Positions 33,873 through 45,780 of a DNA stretch of 64,000 bases are shown piece after piece. Origin of the DNA: Odiellus spinosus (lineage: Eukaryota; Arthropoda; Arachnida; Opiliones; Phalangiidae). The notes beneath the pieces were generated by a model, which saw only the letters and a list, made by a program, of their open reading frames with translations, ran no database searches and was not told the origin of the DNA. Each line of letters starts with the position of its first letter. The first letter of the stretch is position 1. The translations under genes and the position numbers were made by a program. Location: assembly GCA_963920705.1 (NCBI GenBank), contig OY987228.1, positions 21,306,363-21,370,362 on the forward strand, read 5' to 3'.

Positions 33873-34448
33873 TCAAAAGCTGGCCACGCGGCCCCACCTA
33901 ATGTTGTACGTATATACCTGAAAAGGGGTGCTTGACGGTGAAACTGAAAGGGGTTCCAATCGTCGTTTTTTGGTGGCCTCACCGGTAACGGAAAAAAAGA
34001 GGGAGAAAGATATAGGTAACGCTGATGGTCGAAGCTAACCCATTTTTTTTTTAAACCGTGTAGCAGCCGGTAAACTTCCAGGGGTGTATATACACGCTAG
34101 ATGTGTGTGGCATTGTTTGTACAGGTGGTCACCCTCTAACATGGTATAGAGAGTTTTGATATTGCCTTAATTTACCGGTCGATTCGTTTTAATCTACTAA
34201 ATGATTTTGTGAGTTTTTGTATTTGGAGGCTGTATTTATTAATAGTTTTAAGTGTCACTTCAAATAAAATACTGTAGAAGCTCAAACGTGCCGAGAAGGG
34301 TCATCACAAGTATAATAATTTAATATAAGTATGACAAAAATTAATGACGATATTCTTTTAACTATTACACCGACCACATAGCGGTCTATTTGAGTTAGGG
34401 ACTGTGTAGGAGATACTTTCCCATGTATTTGGAGATATTCCACAAAAG

Positions 34449-35030
34449 CTACGGTCACACTAGCGTTTCTTAATCGATTTGAAACCGTAAAATCAAACCG
34501 ATATTCAAATCACCAGGAAACGTAGCGTTCACGCGTTGTCTTTACAAATCGATTTATCGTAGCTTCATCTATTCAAGAAGGATCAGACAAGGAGAGGAAA
34601 AGTGGGGACGGCGCAGTTCCTACTACGTCGGCCTAAACTCCCACTCTGGGAGAACGGGGGTAGAGATGTTTCGTGGTAAAATGTTGTCACGTGAATAAAA
34701 CGGATCCTTTATGAGACGCGTAGTAACCGACGACGCTAGTGACCACGTGACAACAGTTTACCTCGAGAATTTCCTATTCCCCTTTCCACCCGAGTGGGAG
34801 GTTGGCTCTTCTCTCTCTAACTCAACGCAGCCCCACTTTTCCTCTCCTTGTCTGATCCTTCTTGATCTATTGGTTGTTGAAACCGAATCGGTTCGAAACT
34901 GGTTCCCGAAGCAGTTTCGAGAAATCGAATCAAATCGATTTGGGAAAAGACGGTTTCCCGTTCACACGACTCTAGCGAAGCGTTTGGAAACGGTTTAAAT
35001 CGATTACAAGGAATAGTATGAACGCGGTTA
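34449..35030 (+). mobile_element. Family E, copy 3, split by element F
   Basis: Left part 34449-34573 (ACGGTCACACTAGCG..., AAAATCAAACCGATATTC, AGCTTCATC). Right part 34865-35030 (GAAACCGAATCGGTTCGAAA, AAGACGGTTTCCCGTTCACA, GTATGAACGCGGTTATGG). The two halves match the continuous copy at 14830, so F inserted into an existing E. The outer ends ACGGTCACACTA and TAGTATGAACGCGGT are roughly complementary, suggesting short inverted repeats for E. Confidence 0.7.
34574..34864 (+). mobile_element. MITE family F nested in family E
   Basis: 291 bp with long inverted repeats beginning CAAGAAGGATCAGACAAGGA. Perfect 7-bp duplication ATCTATT at 34567-34573 and 34865-34871. It interrupts the family E element, so it is the younger insertion. 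The open frames crossing it at 34711-35101 are chance. Confidence 0.9.
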
Positions 35031-35918
35031 TGGTGTTGAGGGGAATGTTTAACTTCGCGGTTTAGACCTTGACATTTGACGGTGGCGGAGAACACGAGCA
35101 TTAAAGCTATAGTGACTCCAAACTAGTTTCGCGTAACTAAAAACACCAACTGCAGAATGTACGTTCATTATCCATATATATTCATTCTTCATACCAACCT
35201 ACAGCGTGTTAGTAATAAAGAAATATATTTTGTCCTAAATAAATCGTCAACGTATACGCGACACTGTTTTTAAGTACAGTGAACCGCCTATATTGACTGA
35301 CTATATATTCTCAGGCTGAATCTTAATTAGTTCAAGGTTGTCTGTCTTTGCCAGTTCCCCGCGATGGAGATCTAGTATTTCAATATATCCATATATTTAG
35401 ACTATATTAACCATATATTACCGACCCCTTCTCCTTTTAAAGTTGTTGTGAAAATGAAAATCAAGCCACTATGCGCCTGATCTCAAATATATTTTCTGTA
35501 GATTCTAGCGTAAACCCGAAATAGTTTATTTCAAGGTAAATATCCCATTGTAAGGTCAGTAAGTTCTGGTTAAAAATAACGTAAAAATAGAAAAAAAAAT
35601 CGTATTTTTAAATAGGTGCACTACAATTGGTTGGGTTCATCTGATTGGTTCAAACTAAAGTGTCATTTTGTCATAACTTACTCGTGATATAGTTAGGAAT
35701 ACTATTCACCTGACCTTTAATATTTCAAATATAATTTAACGTCATGCACGCATTACCTTCCCCCAGCGATTATCGCGTAGATTCGTTCATTTTTCAGCTC
35801 GTTTTGTTTATACAATTTTCTTTTTGTTATTTCTAAGAAACGATGCCGAGAGTAAATGGTTATATACCAGATTGTAAGTGGTATCCCATAAGACCATCGG
35901 TGTTCTTGTCTGAACTGG

Positions 35919-35951
<33 letters not shown>

Positions 35952-37134
35952 CCATTATGTAGATTATTAATTTTTATTTTTAATAGTATAGTCAGCCGAG
36001 CCCAGCCGCATACCCCAAAGAAATTCCCGAAGAATTTCATTCCCTTACCTCGCTTTTACATCGCAAGGCGTTGAACATTTCGATTTTTTGTTTAATCACT
36101 GCCGTCTAGCCCAAGTTAAATATTTTTTCTCCACAACGAAATGGAAATTTTGGTTTTATTTTCTTATCCGTTTCGTGGTCTTCTCGTCCCTGAGTTTTTC
36201 CCTTAATCTGTTTTCAGATAAGTGAACATAGTTCAATTGTCTTTGGTCAGACTCTTATTACGCAACTGCTATTTATCTCTATCTGCTGTTACTTCAATTT
36301 TGGAACTAGCTAAAGAAACGTATCATAATATGTCAATGCTAATAAATAATTTTACTAACTAATCTAATCTAAACGTACTAGAAAGCTTAATTACTAACCC
36401 ACCATGCTTATAGTTAGACGTTGGTGCGAAGATGAACGCCACAGTTTCACGCAATCATTCCCAACACGGGTTAACCGTTGTTTCATTAACAGACCAGTCG
36501 CAGTCTAGACCGAAAGGGTTGGCGCGTTTGAAATGGGTGGTATGGTATGGGGAAAGCCCTTTTTTTTCTTTAGCCTTTCACTTAGTAGTATTAACCTTCA
36601 AAATTTCCAACCATATTCTAATGGTACCCAGACACCGTCGTACCCCGCGTAGTTTCTTCGTCCCCCGTCTCGTTTCATTTTGTCTCTTTTCAACGCCACT
36701 TTTTTTTATAAAAAAATATACGTCTGGTTAAGTCTCTCTTTGACTTTTATCGTAATTAAGAGGATTATCTTGCTGGGTTCACTTTGTTAAATTGCCTGTT
36801 TATTAGTAGAAGTGTTGGTAATTGATAGAATTGTTTCTTAGAGGGAATTAGAGGTTTTCATTTATCTTGGATCTTTAAATACCCAACTATTTCTACGTTC
36901 ATTAAAAAAAATGACAGCTTCAAGATTATCTGTTTGAAGAAGCCTTGGAAATTTTACTCTTACTTAGAATTTCTTAGGTTTCTAAAAATACTTTAATCTG
37001 CCACTTGCCAATTTAGATTAATTTCGACTAAAGCTTCTGGAATTATCTTAATTCGGTAATTTCTCTCCAGTTATTGTGTTGACAAATTCAGTACTACAAC
37101 CTGTTGTCATTCCTGATAGCATTTAAGTTCTCAT
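35031..37134. other. nab: Intron 2, no gene seen
   Basis: No repeat family is recognised apart from the (TAA)n microsatellite. The 99-codon open frame at 36432-36731 resembles no family I know and lacks splice support. Confidence 0.4.
35920..35951 (+). repeat. (TAA)n microsatellite
   Basis: About ten uninterrupted TAA units. Confidence 0.9.
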
Positions 37135-37576
37135 TTAAAGGGAGGATGCAACCTAACAACAAGTGATTTTTTTATCGATTCCTTATTGTTTAAATAGGCC
37201 TAATCCACTATTAAAAAAATTTACAAACAAATATTAAACTAGAAATAAATTTAAAACTTACCCTGAAAATAGGCTTAGTGGGATTCATGGAGGTCCTGAT
37301 TTCCTCGCGTGTAAGGTCTAGCGACCAATCGCGCGCGACGTAAGTCTCGTGGAGATCTCGCGTGAACGACGGGCCTTCGCTCATTGGTCGCTAGACCTTA
37401 CACGGACGCGATTCAGGATCTCCATGAATCTCGCTAAGCCTATTTTCAGGGTAAGTTTTAAATTTATTTCTAGTTTAATATTTGTATTGTAAACTTTTTA
37501 TCGATGGATTAGGCCTATTTAAACGATAAGGAATCGATAAAAAATCACTTGTAATTAGGTTGCATTCTCCCTTTAA
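37135..37576 (+). mobile_element. TTAA foldback family H, copy 2 (longer)
   Basis: 442 bp between TTAA at 37135-37138 and 37573-37576. Termini are AGGGAGGATGCAACC and GGTTGCATTCTCCCT. Outer arms contain ATCGATTCCTTATTGTTTAA and AATAGGCCTAA. The inner GC-rich stem pairs GGTCTAGCGACCAATCGCGC with its partner near 37378-37400. This copy shows what was lost from the copy at 27906. It ends 257 bp before nab coding exon 2. Confidence 0.88.
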
Positions 37577-37833
37577 AAAAAAAATTTTTTTTAGAATGGT
37601 TCGAAATGTTTTAAGTCAAGAACTATACAGTTTTCAAATGTCCACTTGTCGAAGGTCATGGGGTTAGGGGTTCGCGCGCAATTTAGCAATACAGTAAAGG
37701 GTGATAAATTCGTATTTCTTAATCTTTCGCCGTCGAGGTTTATATATCATTTGGTTAAATCTAGGCCAATTGCTCCTGTTGATTGGGTCAAATGTACTCG
37801 AGAGTTAAGGATTTGTTTTGGTCTCTTCCTCAG

Positions 37834-37971
37834 GAGGCGACGACGTGCAACAATTGTGCGAAGCCGGCGAAGAAGAGTTCCTCGAAATTATGGCTCTGGT
37901 GGGAATGGCCAGTAAGCCCCTACACGTCAGGAGACTCCAAAAGGCCCTACAGGAATGGGTCTCCAACCCAG
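37834..37971 (+). CDS. nab: nab coding exon 2: rest of NCD1
   Basis: The acceptor CTCTTCCTCAG precedes 37834 and the donor CCAG|GTTAGA has its GT at 37972. It is read in phase 1 from exon 1, completing a Gly codon across the junction. The 46 codons ([20 protein letters not shown]..., [20 protein letters not shown], ending SNP plus a split codon) are almost identical to the second half of NCD1. NCD1 is the domain through which NAB proteins bind EGR-type factors and self-associate. The intron is again phase 1. With exon 1 the domain is complete at about residues 9-79. This is the strongest identification in the window. Confidence 0.96.
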
Positions 37972-37979
37972 GTTAGACT

Positions 37980-39803
37980 ACTAAACGATACTCTATAACG
38001 AACACGCGCACGCTAGCCAAAATTATACAATTCCTCCATAACCGTGTTTAGTATTTAGAAAAAAAAAAACGTATTATTTTTGCACCGTCATCGCGTTCAT
38101 TAAGCCTAAATTCATTTTCGCCTTTAATTTACGATTGCCATTGTTTTTTTATCCGAATTTGATTGGTTCATTTTGCGTGTCGCGCGATTTTAGTTAACGA
38201 ATAAGGCCGATTAATACTTAAGTTTATTTACGTTTGACTGAAAATAAAGACGGAAAAAAGTCTTTTTAACCCTTATTTACCGTTATTACCATTTATTTTT
38301 GCTGGCTGCTGATCGTGTACCGATCATTATTAAAATAAAATATTTACACACCGGTACGTTATTCGTCCCGCTTTTAACACCCTCCGTAGCCACGAAAGCC
38401 GTTCTCAAATCTGTTGCTGCCAAGAAAGAGTACGAAGCCGTTTGTCCCCTCGACAGGTTTTGCGACTTTAAAGTAAGGATCAATCCTTAAGAGAAAATAT
38501 AAATTATTAAAATTAAAATTAACTCTAGTCTTAGTAAAAATTAAAAAAAAAGATGGCGAAATGAACAATTATTTGAATTAATCACCGAAATCTCTTTCTT
38601 TTCCTTTTGCCGATAATCGACGATTCTTTTTCGTGACACGTCATTCTCTTTCAATCTCAATCTCAAACACACACACAATGTCTTTCGCTCGCTCCGAATC
38701 GCTACTCTCTGACACTATTTTGGTCCCTATTACGTTAGGTATTTTCCAAAAGGTAAAGAATCCACGTATCAGCAAGTTATATATAATTTTATCTTTCTAT
38801 ATATGGCACGGAATTTAAATTAAAAGTGTCGGTTGAAGGCATTAACGGGACTGTTAACTTGATATAGTAATTGAGAAGTCTTGGCAGCAACATTCCCATA
38901 TTCCCCGAAACGTTATTATTTTCATTTTTTTGGCTCCTAGCTCGATTAGCATTTCTCACATCCTACGTCTTAATTCTTTCCCTTCGTTCCTTCGCGCGAT
39001 CATCCCAATTTTTGCGTAAATTTACGCGGTGAGAAACGCTAACTTCGATATCGTAGCATGGCTTACTTTTTATGATTTTGGTAAATTTTTTTTTCTCCCT
39101 CGCTTTTATCGGAAAGTTAATTAGCTGTATTGGAAGATAATGAAACGAACAGTCCCCGTAGTTTTACATTTTAAAGTTTGTTTGTTATTTTTCATTATTA
39201 TTATTATAAATAATATTATTTTTGGCTGTTAGTCGTGGAGATATTGAGTGTTTCGAATTCCGTTCTCTCTCAGTGACTGCGATGTACTAAAACCTTTTAA
39301 TACGCGTGTCAGTGTCCCAGCACCGCGCGTTTTAATATTTGACGCGTATAATAAGCGCGCGATGGACGGATTTTTCGATTAATTGTCGGTGGAGGGCGTC
39401 CTCTCATCCAGAGCCCGCTTTGTCGGCCGGGAGCTTTACCATAGATCACGAAAGGAATCCTGACGATATATTGTCCGAAACAAAAAGTACATATTATAAT
39501 AAACGTAACCGGGGTTTTAGTAAAACGTCGTCACTAATTAAAAGTACGGAGTTGTTTTTGTATTACATTTGAAAAAAGTATGACGCCGCTATTTTTATAT
39601 CTATGATTTTCTTTTGGTTGCGACGAAATAGGAAAAAGATACCTAAAAAGTACTTTGCGATTTATTTTTCATTGTGATTTTTGTTTATATCTAATTAAAT
39701 TGTTTGATTGAAATTAACAAATCGATCTAATGTAAGGCTCTCCGTCCGCCGTTTCTCCTCTTTTCGATTTTCTCTCCCTCTTTTTTCCGTGTACTCCTCA
39801 TAG
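37980..39803. other. nab: Intron 3, no exon recognised
   Basis: 1.8 kb intron. An open frame on both strands at about 38286-38490 (+ frame around SVATKAVLKSVAAKKEYEAV) looks more protein-like than its neighbours. It has no recognised domain and no convincing phase-1 splice pair, so it is not called. Confidence 0.4.
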
Positions 39804-39962
39804 CCATGTTTCAGACGCCGCTGGTGCCGGCCCTCCAAGCGCCGCCTCCCAGCAGCAGCCACACCAGCCACAGTCATCCGAGCCACCACACGCACCACAG
39901 CAGCAGCCACAGCCACCACACGCACCATCACACCACCAACACGGCTCCTCCACCCACATCAG
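39804..39962 (+). CDS. nab: nab coding exon 3: His/Ser/Pro-rich linker
   Basis: The acceptor CTCCTCATAG precedes 39804 and the donor TCAG|GTAAGA has its GT at 39963. It joins in phase 1 to exon 2 to continue ...SNPAMFQTPLVPAL, which parallels the NPGLFxQP segment just after NCD1 in vertebrate NAB proteins. This fixes the frame. The rest is low complexity: Ser/His/Pro with runs such as HHTHHSSSHSHHTHHH, ending TAPPPTSG. It is probably disordered. Another frame of the same DNA would read as Gln/Pro-rich. The exon ends phase 1. Confidence 0.88.
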
Positions 39963-40281
39963 GTAAGACCCGAATTTCTCTTTTTCGTCGTCGTTCTTCA
40001 TCATTCTCGAAACGTAGAAGGCGGACGCCGGATGAGGCAAACGCGACCGTGCCTTTGAGACGGTCCGCGCTCTACGATCGAAACCGATCTCTGCTCAGGT
40101 GACGAGTCACGCCGTCCTTTTGGACGCGTTGGCCAAACGCCTTCGCTTTCGCGTCAAAGCGTCGGGCGGAGCGCGTTCGGTTTCGTTCGGGGTGGCGCGT
40201 GGTAGTCGACGTCGTTGTCGATGTCGTCTACTAAAAGCGGACGGGTGTTGGTTCTCTCTCTCTCTCGTTGTACGCGTCTAG
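39963..40281. other. nab: Intron 4 (319 bp)
   Basis: Short, GC-richer than other introns, with GTAAGA at the 5' end and CGTCTAG at the 3' end. The open frames crossing it are read-through. Confidence 0.8.
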
Positions 40282-40862
40282 TCACCAACACCAGCTTGAA
40301 CTCCTTAAATCAATCGGTTGCGGCCTCGGCGGGGGTAATCAACAGCAACAGCATCGGAGCGACTTGTATCACCAACACCAACAGCAACAACAGCAACAAC
40401 AACAGCATCACCAACCCCAACAACAGCAACAGCCTTACCAGTCGTCAACAGCAAGCCTTGGCTGCGTCGGGGGTGGGTCCACCCCTACCTCTGCCGCTTC
40501 CTTTGCCTTCGGGGGCTTCGGCGGGGCCGCCGGGGTCATCGGGTCCCGGACCGGTGAATTTGTCGCAGCATTCTCCAATCCCTTTGCGGCCAAGTCCTCC
40601 CATACCTACGCTGAATAACGCCGCGGGAGGCGGTGGTGGAGGCGTCACGCACAACCACCACTCCTCTCCCTCGCCCGTCGGACACGGACCCGCCGGAGGA
40701 GCGGCGGGAGGACTCAAAGACGCCATGATTCCTTCTCCCTCTTCGGCCATGCACTCCGTCGGAGCGGCGAACGCTGGCCAAGGAGGACCGCCTTCCACTT
40801 CTCAACACCCTTCGCAGCAGCTGCCGCCGTTACATTCCCCGCACCATCATCAAATGCCCCAG
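40282..40862 (+). CDS. nab: nab coding exon 4: Asn/Pro/Gly-rich linker
   Basis: The acceptor GCGTCTAG precedes 40282 and the donor CCCCAG|GTCAGT has its GT at 40863. The phase-1 join makes Val-Thr-Asn and the frame stays open for all 581 nt, ending in phase 0. The product is low complexity: an Asn/Ser tract (NSNNSNNNSITNPNN) encoded by a CAACAG-type repeat read out of the Gln frame, then a Pro/Leu run, SPIPLRPSPPIPTL, a six-Gly stretch, and a Ser/Pro/Gln/His tail (SQQLPPLHSPHHHQ). It is probably a disordered linker between NCD1 and NCD2. A competing poly-Gln frame (40268-40618) is not in phase with the neighbouring exons. Confidence 0.85.
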
Positions 40863-43393
40863 GTCAGTCAACAGCGACTAATTATACCTACTACACGTCA
40901 GGCTTACCAAAACACCCGATAAAACTCGAATGACCTTTTTTGAGATTTTCTCCTCGCTTTTGCCTCATCTGGTTTTTGATAGTCACGCGCTGTTCTATAC
41001 CATTTCCAGTACGGAAGCGAAAACGTTGAAACCAGCTTCTTATATATAGTTTCTATACGGAGTAACAAATACTGAGACGCCAATAGAGCCCCTGGTATTC
41101 TTAGAACCAATTCCGACTCGTGCTCCGAGAGCGTAGCTAAGCTTCAACCTGGCACATTATATAAGATCGCCATTGCCCGAATGGGAAAGGAACTTGGATG
41201 GTGTAGTCTTAAGTTATCCATAAACTTAGCTACTTTAGTTTTCGTGTAAATGAGGCCACTTGGTCGGTTCCTGGAAGTGAGGCTAGTTGATGTGCTTCCT
41301 AGAAGTCGGTACTTACCTAACTGAACAATAATATATATATATATATATATTTTAAACGCTTTTTTACGCAATAAAATGGGTGGGAAAATTTTGATGAACT
41401 CTCACTTCGCCTAATATTATGGTGTTTCCGCTTAATGGCGACTTTTGGTCATATCAATGAGGCCTAGATATTATTTACACAGTTATTACGAAAATAAAGT
41501 TTTAGGTAAGCTTCCAAATAATCTAGCAAAAGTAAATTACTAATTTTCTGCATGGAGGCAACATTAAGTTGAATTTTGAAACTAATGATCTGGGTAATGA
41601 AAAATTCCATTTTCTTATTATTTACGTGACCAATTATGGCACCTCCCCTCAATCTTATTAACTCAATAATACCTTCCCCTCCATCTTAAAATTTTAACGA
41701 AAAGCCGATTAACATTTTAGTGGGTTAAAAAAGGTTGAATTACAAAAAAAGAACTACGTGATTGGAACCAATATAACTTTTTTCTTTGTATAAAATATTG
41801 CTAGATCCATCCAGCTTTATAACTTTACAGGGCGATTTGTTGTTTCTAGTTCTTGTTGGTATTTTGCAGCCATTGGTGAGTAGGGGGTTAACGCGAAAGG
41901 AAAAAAAATATGCAAAAAAGCTATCGTGGTGGAATATAAAATCGTAGTTAGGAGGCTGGAATCAGACGAGAAAAGGGGTCTCCCAGACGTCTTTTTATTT
42001 TAATTTTTTTTTTCGTTCTCGCTAAAGGCAGGTCGGCGACCGATTGCCAAGCCAATCGAATCGTGCTAAGGTAGCGCGCTCGAATAAGCGAAAAAAATAA
42101 AATAAAATAAAATGACGTAAACATAAACTGGGTGGGGGGTTGTTTTTTACTGGCAGTCGAGGGGGTCCCGGATTGGAATTAAAATGGGTTGCGTTTCTAG
42201 ATTGTGTTAGGTAAAAAAATGTTCTCTTGTATGGGGTAAATATCCTCCCATATTATAAACAACCGCGTTCGCACTAAGATTTGGCTACGAATGTTTTGTC
42301 GTAGAAACCAATGGATTAGACTAGACAGTCGAGGGGTTACGCGTGCATTTATGTAAAATTTGTACAACGATTTCGCGAAATTTACTTAACTTTGGTGGTA
42401 ATTTTAAATACTTAATCGCTTTAGTAAAGTCAAACCTTGCTCGACGATTACTTGTAATGACGGTCGCTGTTCTAAATAAGTTAGGAATTAACTATGTCAA
42501 ACCCCATGCCCTAGATAAGTTATGAAAGTAATGCGTAAGCCCAGTATCCTAGCTAGGTTATTAGTCCAAGAAGGGTGGTTTGTTAATAATAGGTTAGACT
42601 TGTATTCCACGAAGGGTTGTAAACACTAGGTTAAACAGTGGTCCACGAAAGAGGTAGCATTTGTGGGACGCGTAGGAACGTTTTCGATTTGTGGAAGTTC
42701 AGGATAAATTTGATTTTGGCGCCCCTTTGATTTGATAGGCTGACTCTTGGCGCCCCTTTCAGACCTATTTGATGCCCTTTCTATGATTTTAAGAGGATAC
42801 CACCCTTTACTATACGCCACTGCAGACTTTTTCCTAACAGTTTATGATCTGCATGGCGAAGAAGAGTTGTTGCGTGATAAGTAAGGCATTGCTTGTTTAG
42901 AAAAATCCCAGGTCCTTGATGTGTAAGGAACTTTCGTACTTGATAAGTTAGGCACTATTTGACCCCTTTATTTCAAGTGGAATCTTCCCTGGTAGAGGTG
43001 TCTCACGTCTTGTTATAAAAAAGAAATAACCCACCCCAGAATGATTAAAATATGGGAAAAAATGCGAATAAGACCATCGTATTAACTAGTTCTATGAACT
43101 TCCATATTTGGGAGAGAGGGAAGAGAGTGGGAAACTTTTTTATTTTAATTTAAACCTACCTCTCTGAAAAATGTTTTTATTTTTGTTTATTTTTTATCTT
43201 TATTATTTTGGTATGAGCACGTTGTTAGACACGCAGACAACCGGTTGGGCTCTACAACCCTTTTTTTTTTTTAAGTTGTTTTCTGTTACCGACCCATGAA
43301 GAAGTTTAAAACTCATAGACGAAAATAAAAATTTTTCAAATCCTCCCAAATGTTCCGGCTAGGCTAGACAGAGAGATTTGTTTGTTGTTTCAT

Positions 43394-43428
<35 letters not shown>

Positions 43429-44089
43429 TTTTTTCGTACGCTGATTACTAATATTTTTTATAAGCTATGTATAAGTGCGTTTCTTAGCCTTTTTGAAAAA
43501 TGAGACGTAGTCTAGCCTAAAGACCGGCCGGGGTCAAAACACGTTCCCACTTTGAGTACATTATTATTTTTTTTCTAGGCGCGTATATATACTGACTGTC
43601 TGGGTTTGGGACGTCAACCCAACAATATCAGCATTCTCCTCCTCCCATCCTTTGGTTATTTTTTTAAAATGAAGGGGTTGTTGGGAAGCAATTTATAAAA
43701 ATAATTGATATTTGGTGTATCCGCCATTACTCTCCCCCACCCTTATCTCTCAGTTTCTCTCCGCTTGTGTCTCGATCGCATCCTTTAATTTTTAAATCGC
43801 AACCGCTTTTGTTTTCTCTCTCGTTGCTATTATTTCAAATCGTTTTATATAAATTCATTCGTATTAAGCTTTTAAAATCTATCTTTTACGCTACATCTGT
43901 CAAAATTTTCTTTCATTTGGAACCGGGATCGCGTGTTGTTAGCTCCGAGATTTTGTTAAATCGAAAACTAAATAGAGTATCTGTCCGGGTATGAAATTAT
44001 TTCAGTTTTCTGTTATATTCAACCGCACCCTCTGAATAAACTTGATCACGATTGTTATCGACTTATTATTATATATGAAAACGTTTTAA
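40863..44089. other. nab: Intron 5, first part, no exon recognised
   Basis: An (AT)n tract lies at 41329-41351 and a (CT)n microsatellite at 43396-43427. No dispersed family or coding signal is recognised in 3.2 kb. The open frames at 42343-42525 and 42626-42820 match nothing I know. Confidence 0.5.
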
Positions 44090-44275
44090 AGTGAGGCTGT
44101 CACGTACTTTTCATGAAATCCAAATGTAAATTGAGTAGAATTTTCGGAAAGAGCGTTAAAAAATGATTCTAAATATATATACATATGTCTTAGACAAAAA
44201 TTATCGCGACAGTAAAAATACATATTTTAAAATCGCCATTTTCGAAATGTTTAAAATTACAATTTCTCGCAATTG
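44090..44275 (+). mobile_element. Family G, copy 5 (partial)
   Basis: Starts GTGAGGCTGTCACG, then AAATTGAGTAGAATTTTCGG, GTTAAAAAATGATTC, CGACAGTAAAAATACATATT and AAATCGCCATTTTCGAAAT. The right half is absent. Confidence 0.7.
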
Positions 44276-44527
44276 GAAGAAACATTACATATTTTTGACA
44301 TTTACATTTTTAATATGACGTTTTAATAGCGCGATAAAGTGATATTTCCCACACCCTTCAAAGATTTAGTCTTTCCTAATATAGAAATAGTTTGGCGATA
44401 ATACGTAGAACATTACAACCATAGAGAAATTTCCAAATTCGTTGAAGGCCCAGTGTAAATATCTTTTCAATGGAAAAACTGATTCAACTTTTATTGTGTT
44501 CTTATTAACGAGTGAAAAGGAATAAAT

Positions 44528-44764
44528 CATAGAGACTTTTAATATAGGGAGTGGAAAGTTGAGGCGAAGATGTAGCTCAAAACAACCGTTGTAAAAGGCC
44601 GGGTCGATTTCCGGTATAGCTTTCCTCTAACGCGGGGTGATGTCATGTGACCGGAAGTTGGCCCGGCCAGTTATTAGAATTGGCAAAGGTTGCTTGGGGA
44701 GCTACATCTCGTTTTGCCTTGCCAAAGGCAGGATTTTCTACTCCCTATATTAAAAGTCTCTATG
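44528..44764 (+). mobile_element. MITE family N with 7-bp target duplication
   Basis: 237 bp with inverted repeats beginning CATAGAGACTTTTAATATAG (near-perfect for about 27 bp). Perfect 7-bp duplication AATAAAT at 44521-44527 and 44765-44771. An inner pair, GATGTAGCTC and GAGCTACATC, extends the stem. Single copy. No coding capacity. Confidence 0.9.
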
Positions 44765-44771
44765 AATAAAT

Positions 44772-45773
44772 AGAGAGTTTGGCAGTTCGCAACTTACGAA
44801 GGTATGAAAACGTATGGGAAAATAACCTTAGTTGCCATAACTCTATAGAATTAACTTATCCTTATAATTTAGTTCTTCCTTTCAACGTCTGTGTAACTTA
44901 GTTAGGCTTATTTTAAGGACCTAGGGAAAATATTTACCTAACATATTTATTGAAAGATGGGGTCTTTTTATACAAGTAAACCACGTTAACGTGGCTCGAA
45001 GCGTCTCTTTAATATCCTGGCATGGTTGACTGCTTAGTTTTGTACATGCCATAGATGATATCAACTAGTACGTTAATGCCTTGATAAACAAAAATATCTA
45101 ATTAAAAAAGTTTGGATTAGAGGGTGAATTTTTTTATTTATTTCCACCTCGTTTCACTTGATTTTTTTTTTTTTTTTTCATGTATTAGGAAAAATTTCGT
45201 ACGTTGTTAGCCTTGGGTTGGTTGCGAAACTTTGAAATATTCTGATAGGTTGTTTTATTTGTGAAAAGGGCGGTTACAACAGAAAGTATATCTCGTGGCC
45301 TCTCTTACTCTCCCTACAACATTTTTCTATCCTTCATTAATATTCCATTCTTTTTGGTAGTTTCAAGTTTTTTTTTCCAACCCTCCCCCCGCTCCCCACA
45401 TCTCTGTACTTGTTTATTTATTTGTTTGTTGCTTAAAAGCCGGTTTCCCAAAAATCTCGGTCGCTATAGAAGAAAAGTGTACGAGTAAACATTTTTCGTT
45501 GGAAAAAAAAACTTGAAATTTTCTTGTCTATGTATGAGTCTTATGTTCACTTAAAAATAATTCAGGGGGTGTAATTTATGAAGTAGTTGTATGTTCTGAA
45601 ACAAAAATGTGAAGTTTGGAATCGGGCGTTTTATTAAGGGAAGCTGGATTAGAAAAAGATTCCATTTTTTTGCCAGGAAAAAACGTATTTCCTTTACATT
45701 AAATTTAAAGTTCACCTACTAGCTAAAATGTACGATTAATATTTCAAGTATAGATAATCGTTTTCTTCATTTA
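44772..45773. other. Intron 5, no feature seen
   Basis: AT-rich with a poly-T tract near 45160. Nothing else is recognised. Confidence 0.4.
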
Positions 45774-45780
45774 ATCATAT

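Noticed and set aside
36432-36731. 99-codon open frame in intron 2
   Set aside because: No recognisable family, no splice signals, and mixed composition typical of chance frames.
39798-40040. Cys/Gly-rich open frame on the minus strand over nab exon 3
   Set aside because: It is antisense to the His/Ser repeat DNA. The composition is explained by the repeated codons of the real exon.
40268-40618. 116-codon poly-Gln open frame
   Set aside because: It overlaps nab exon 4 in another frame and is out of phase with the exon 3 donor. The Asn/Ser frame stays open across the full exon and joins correctly on both sides.
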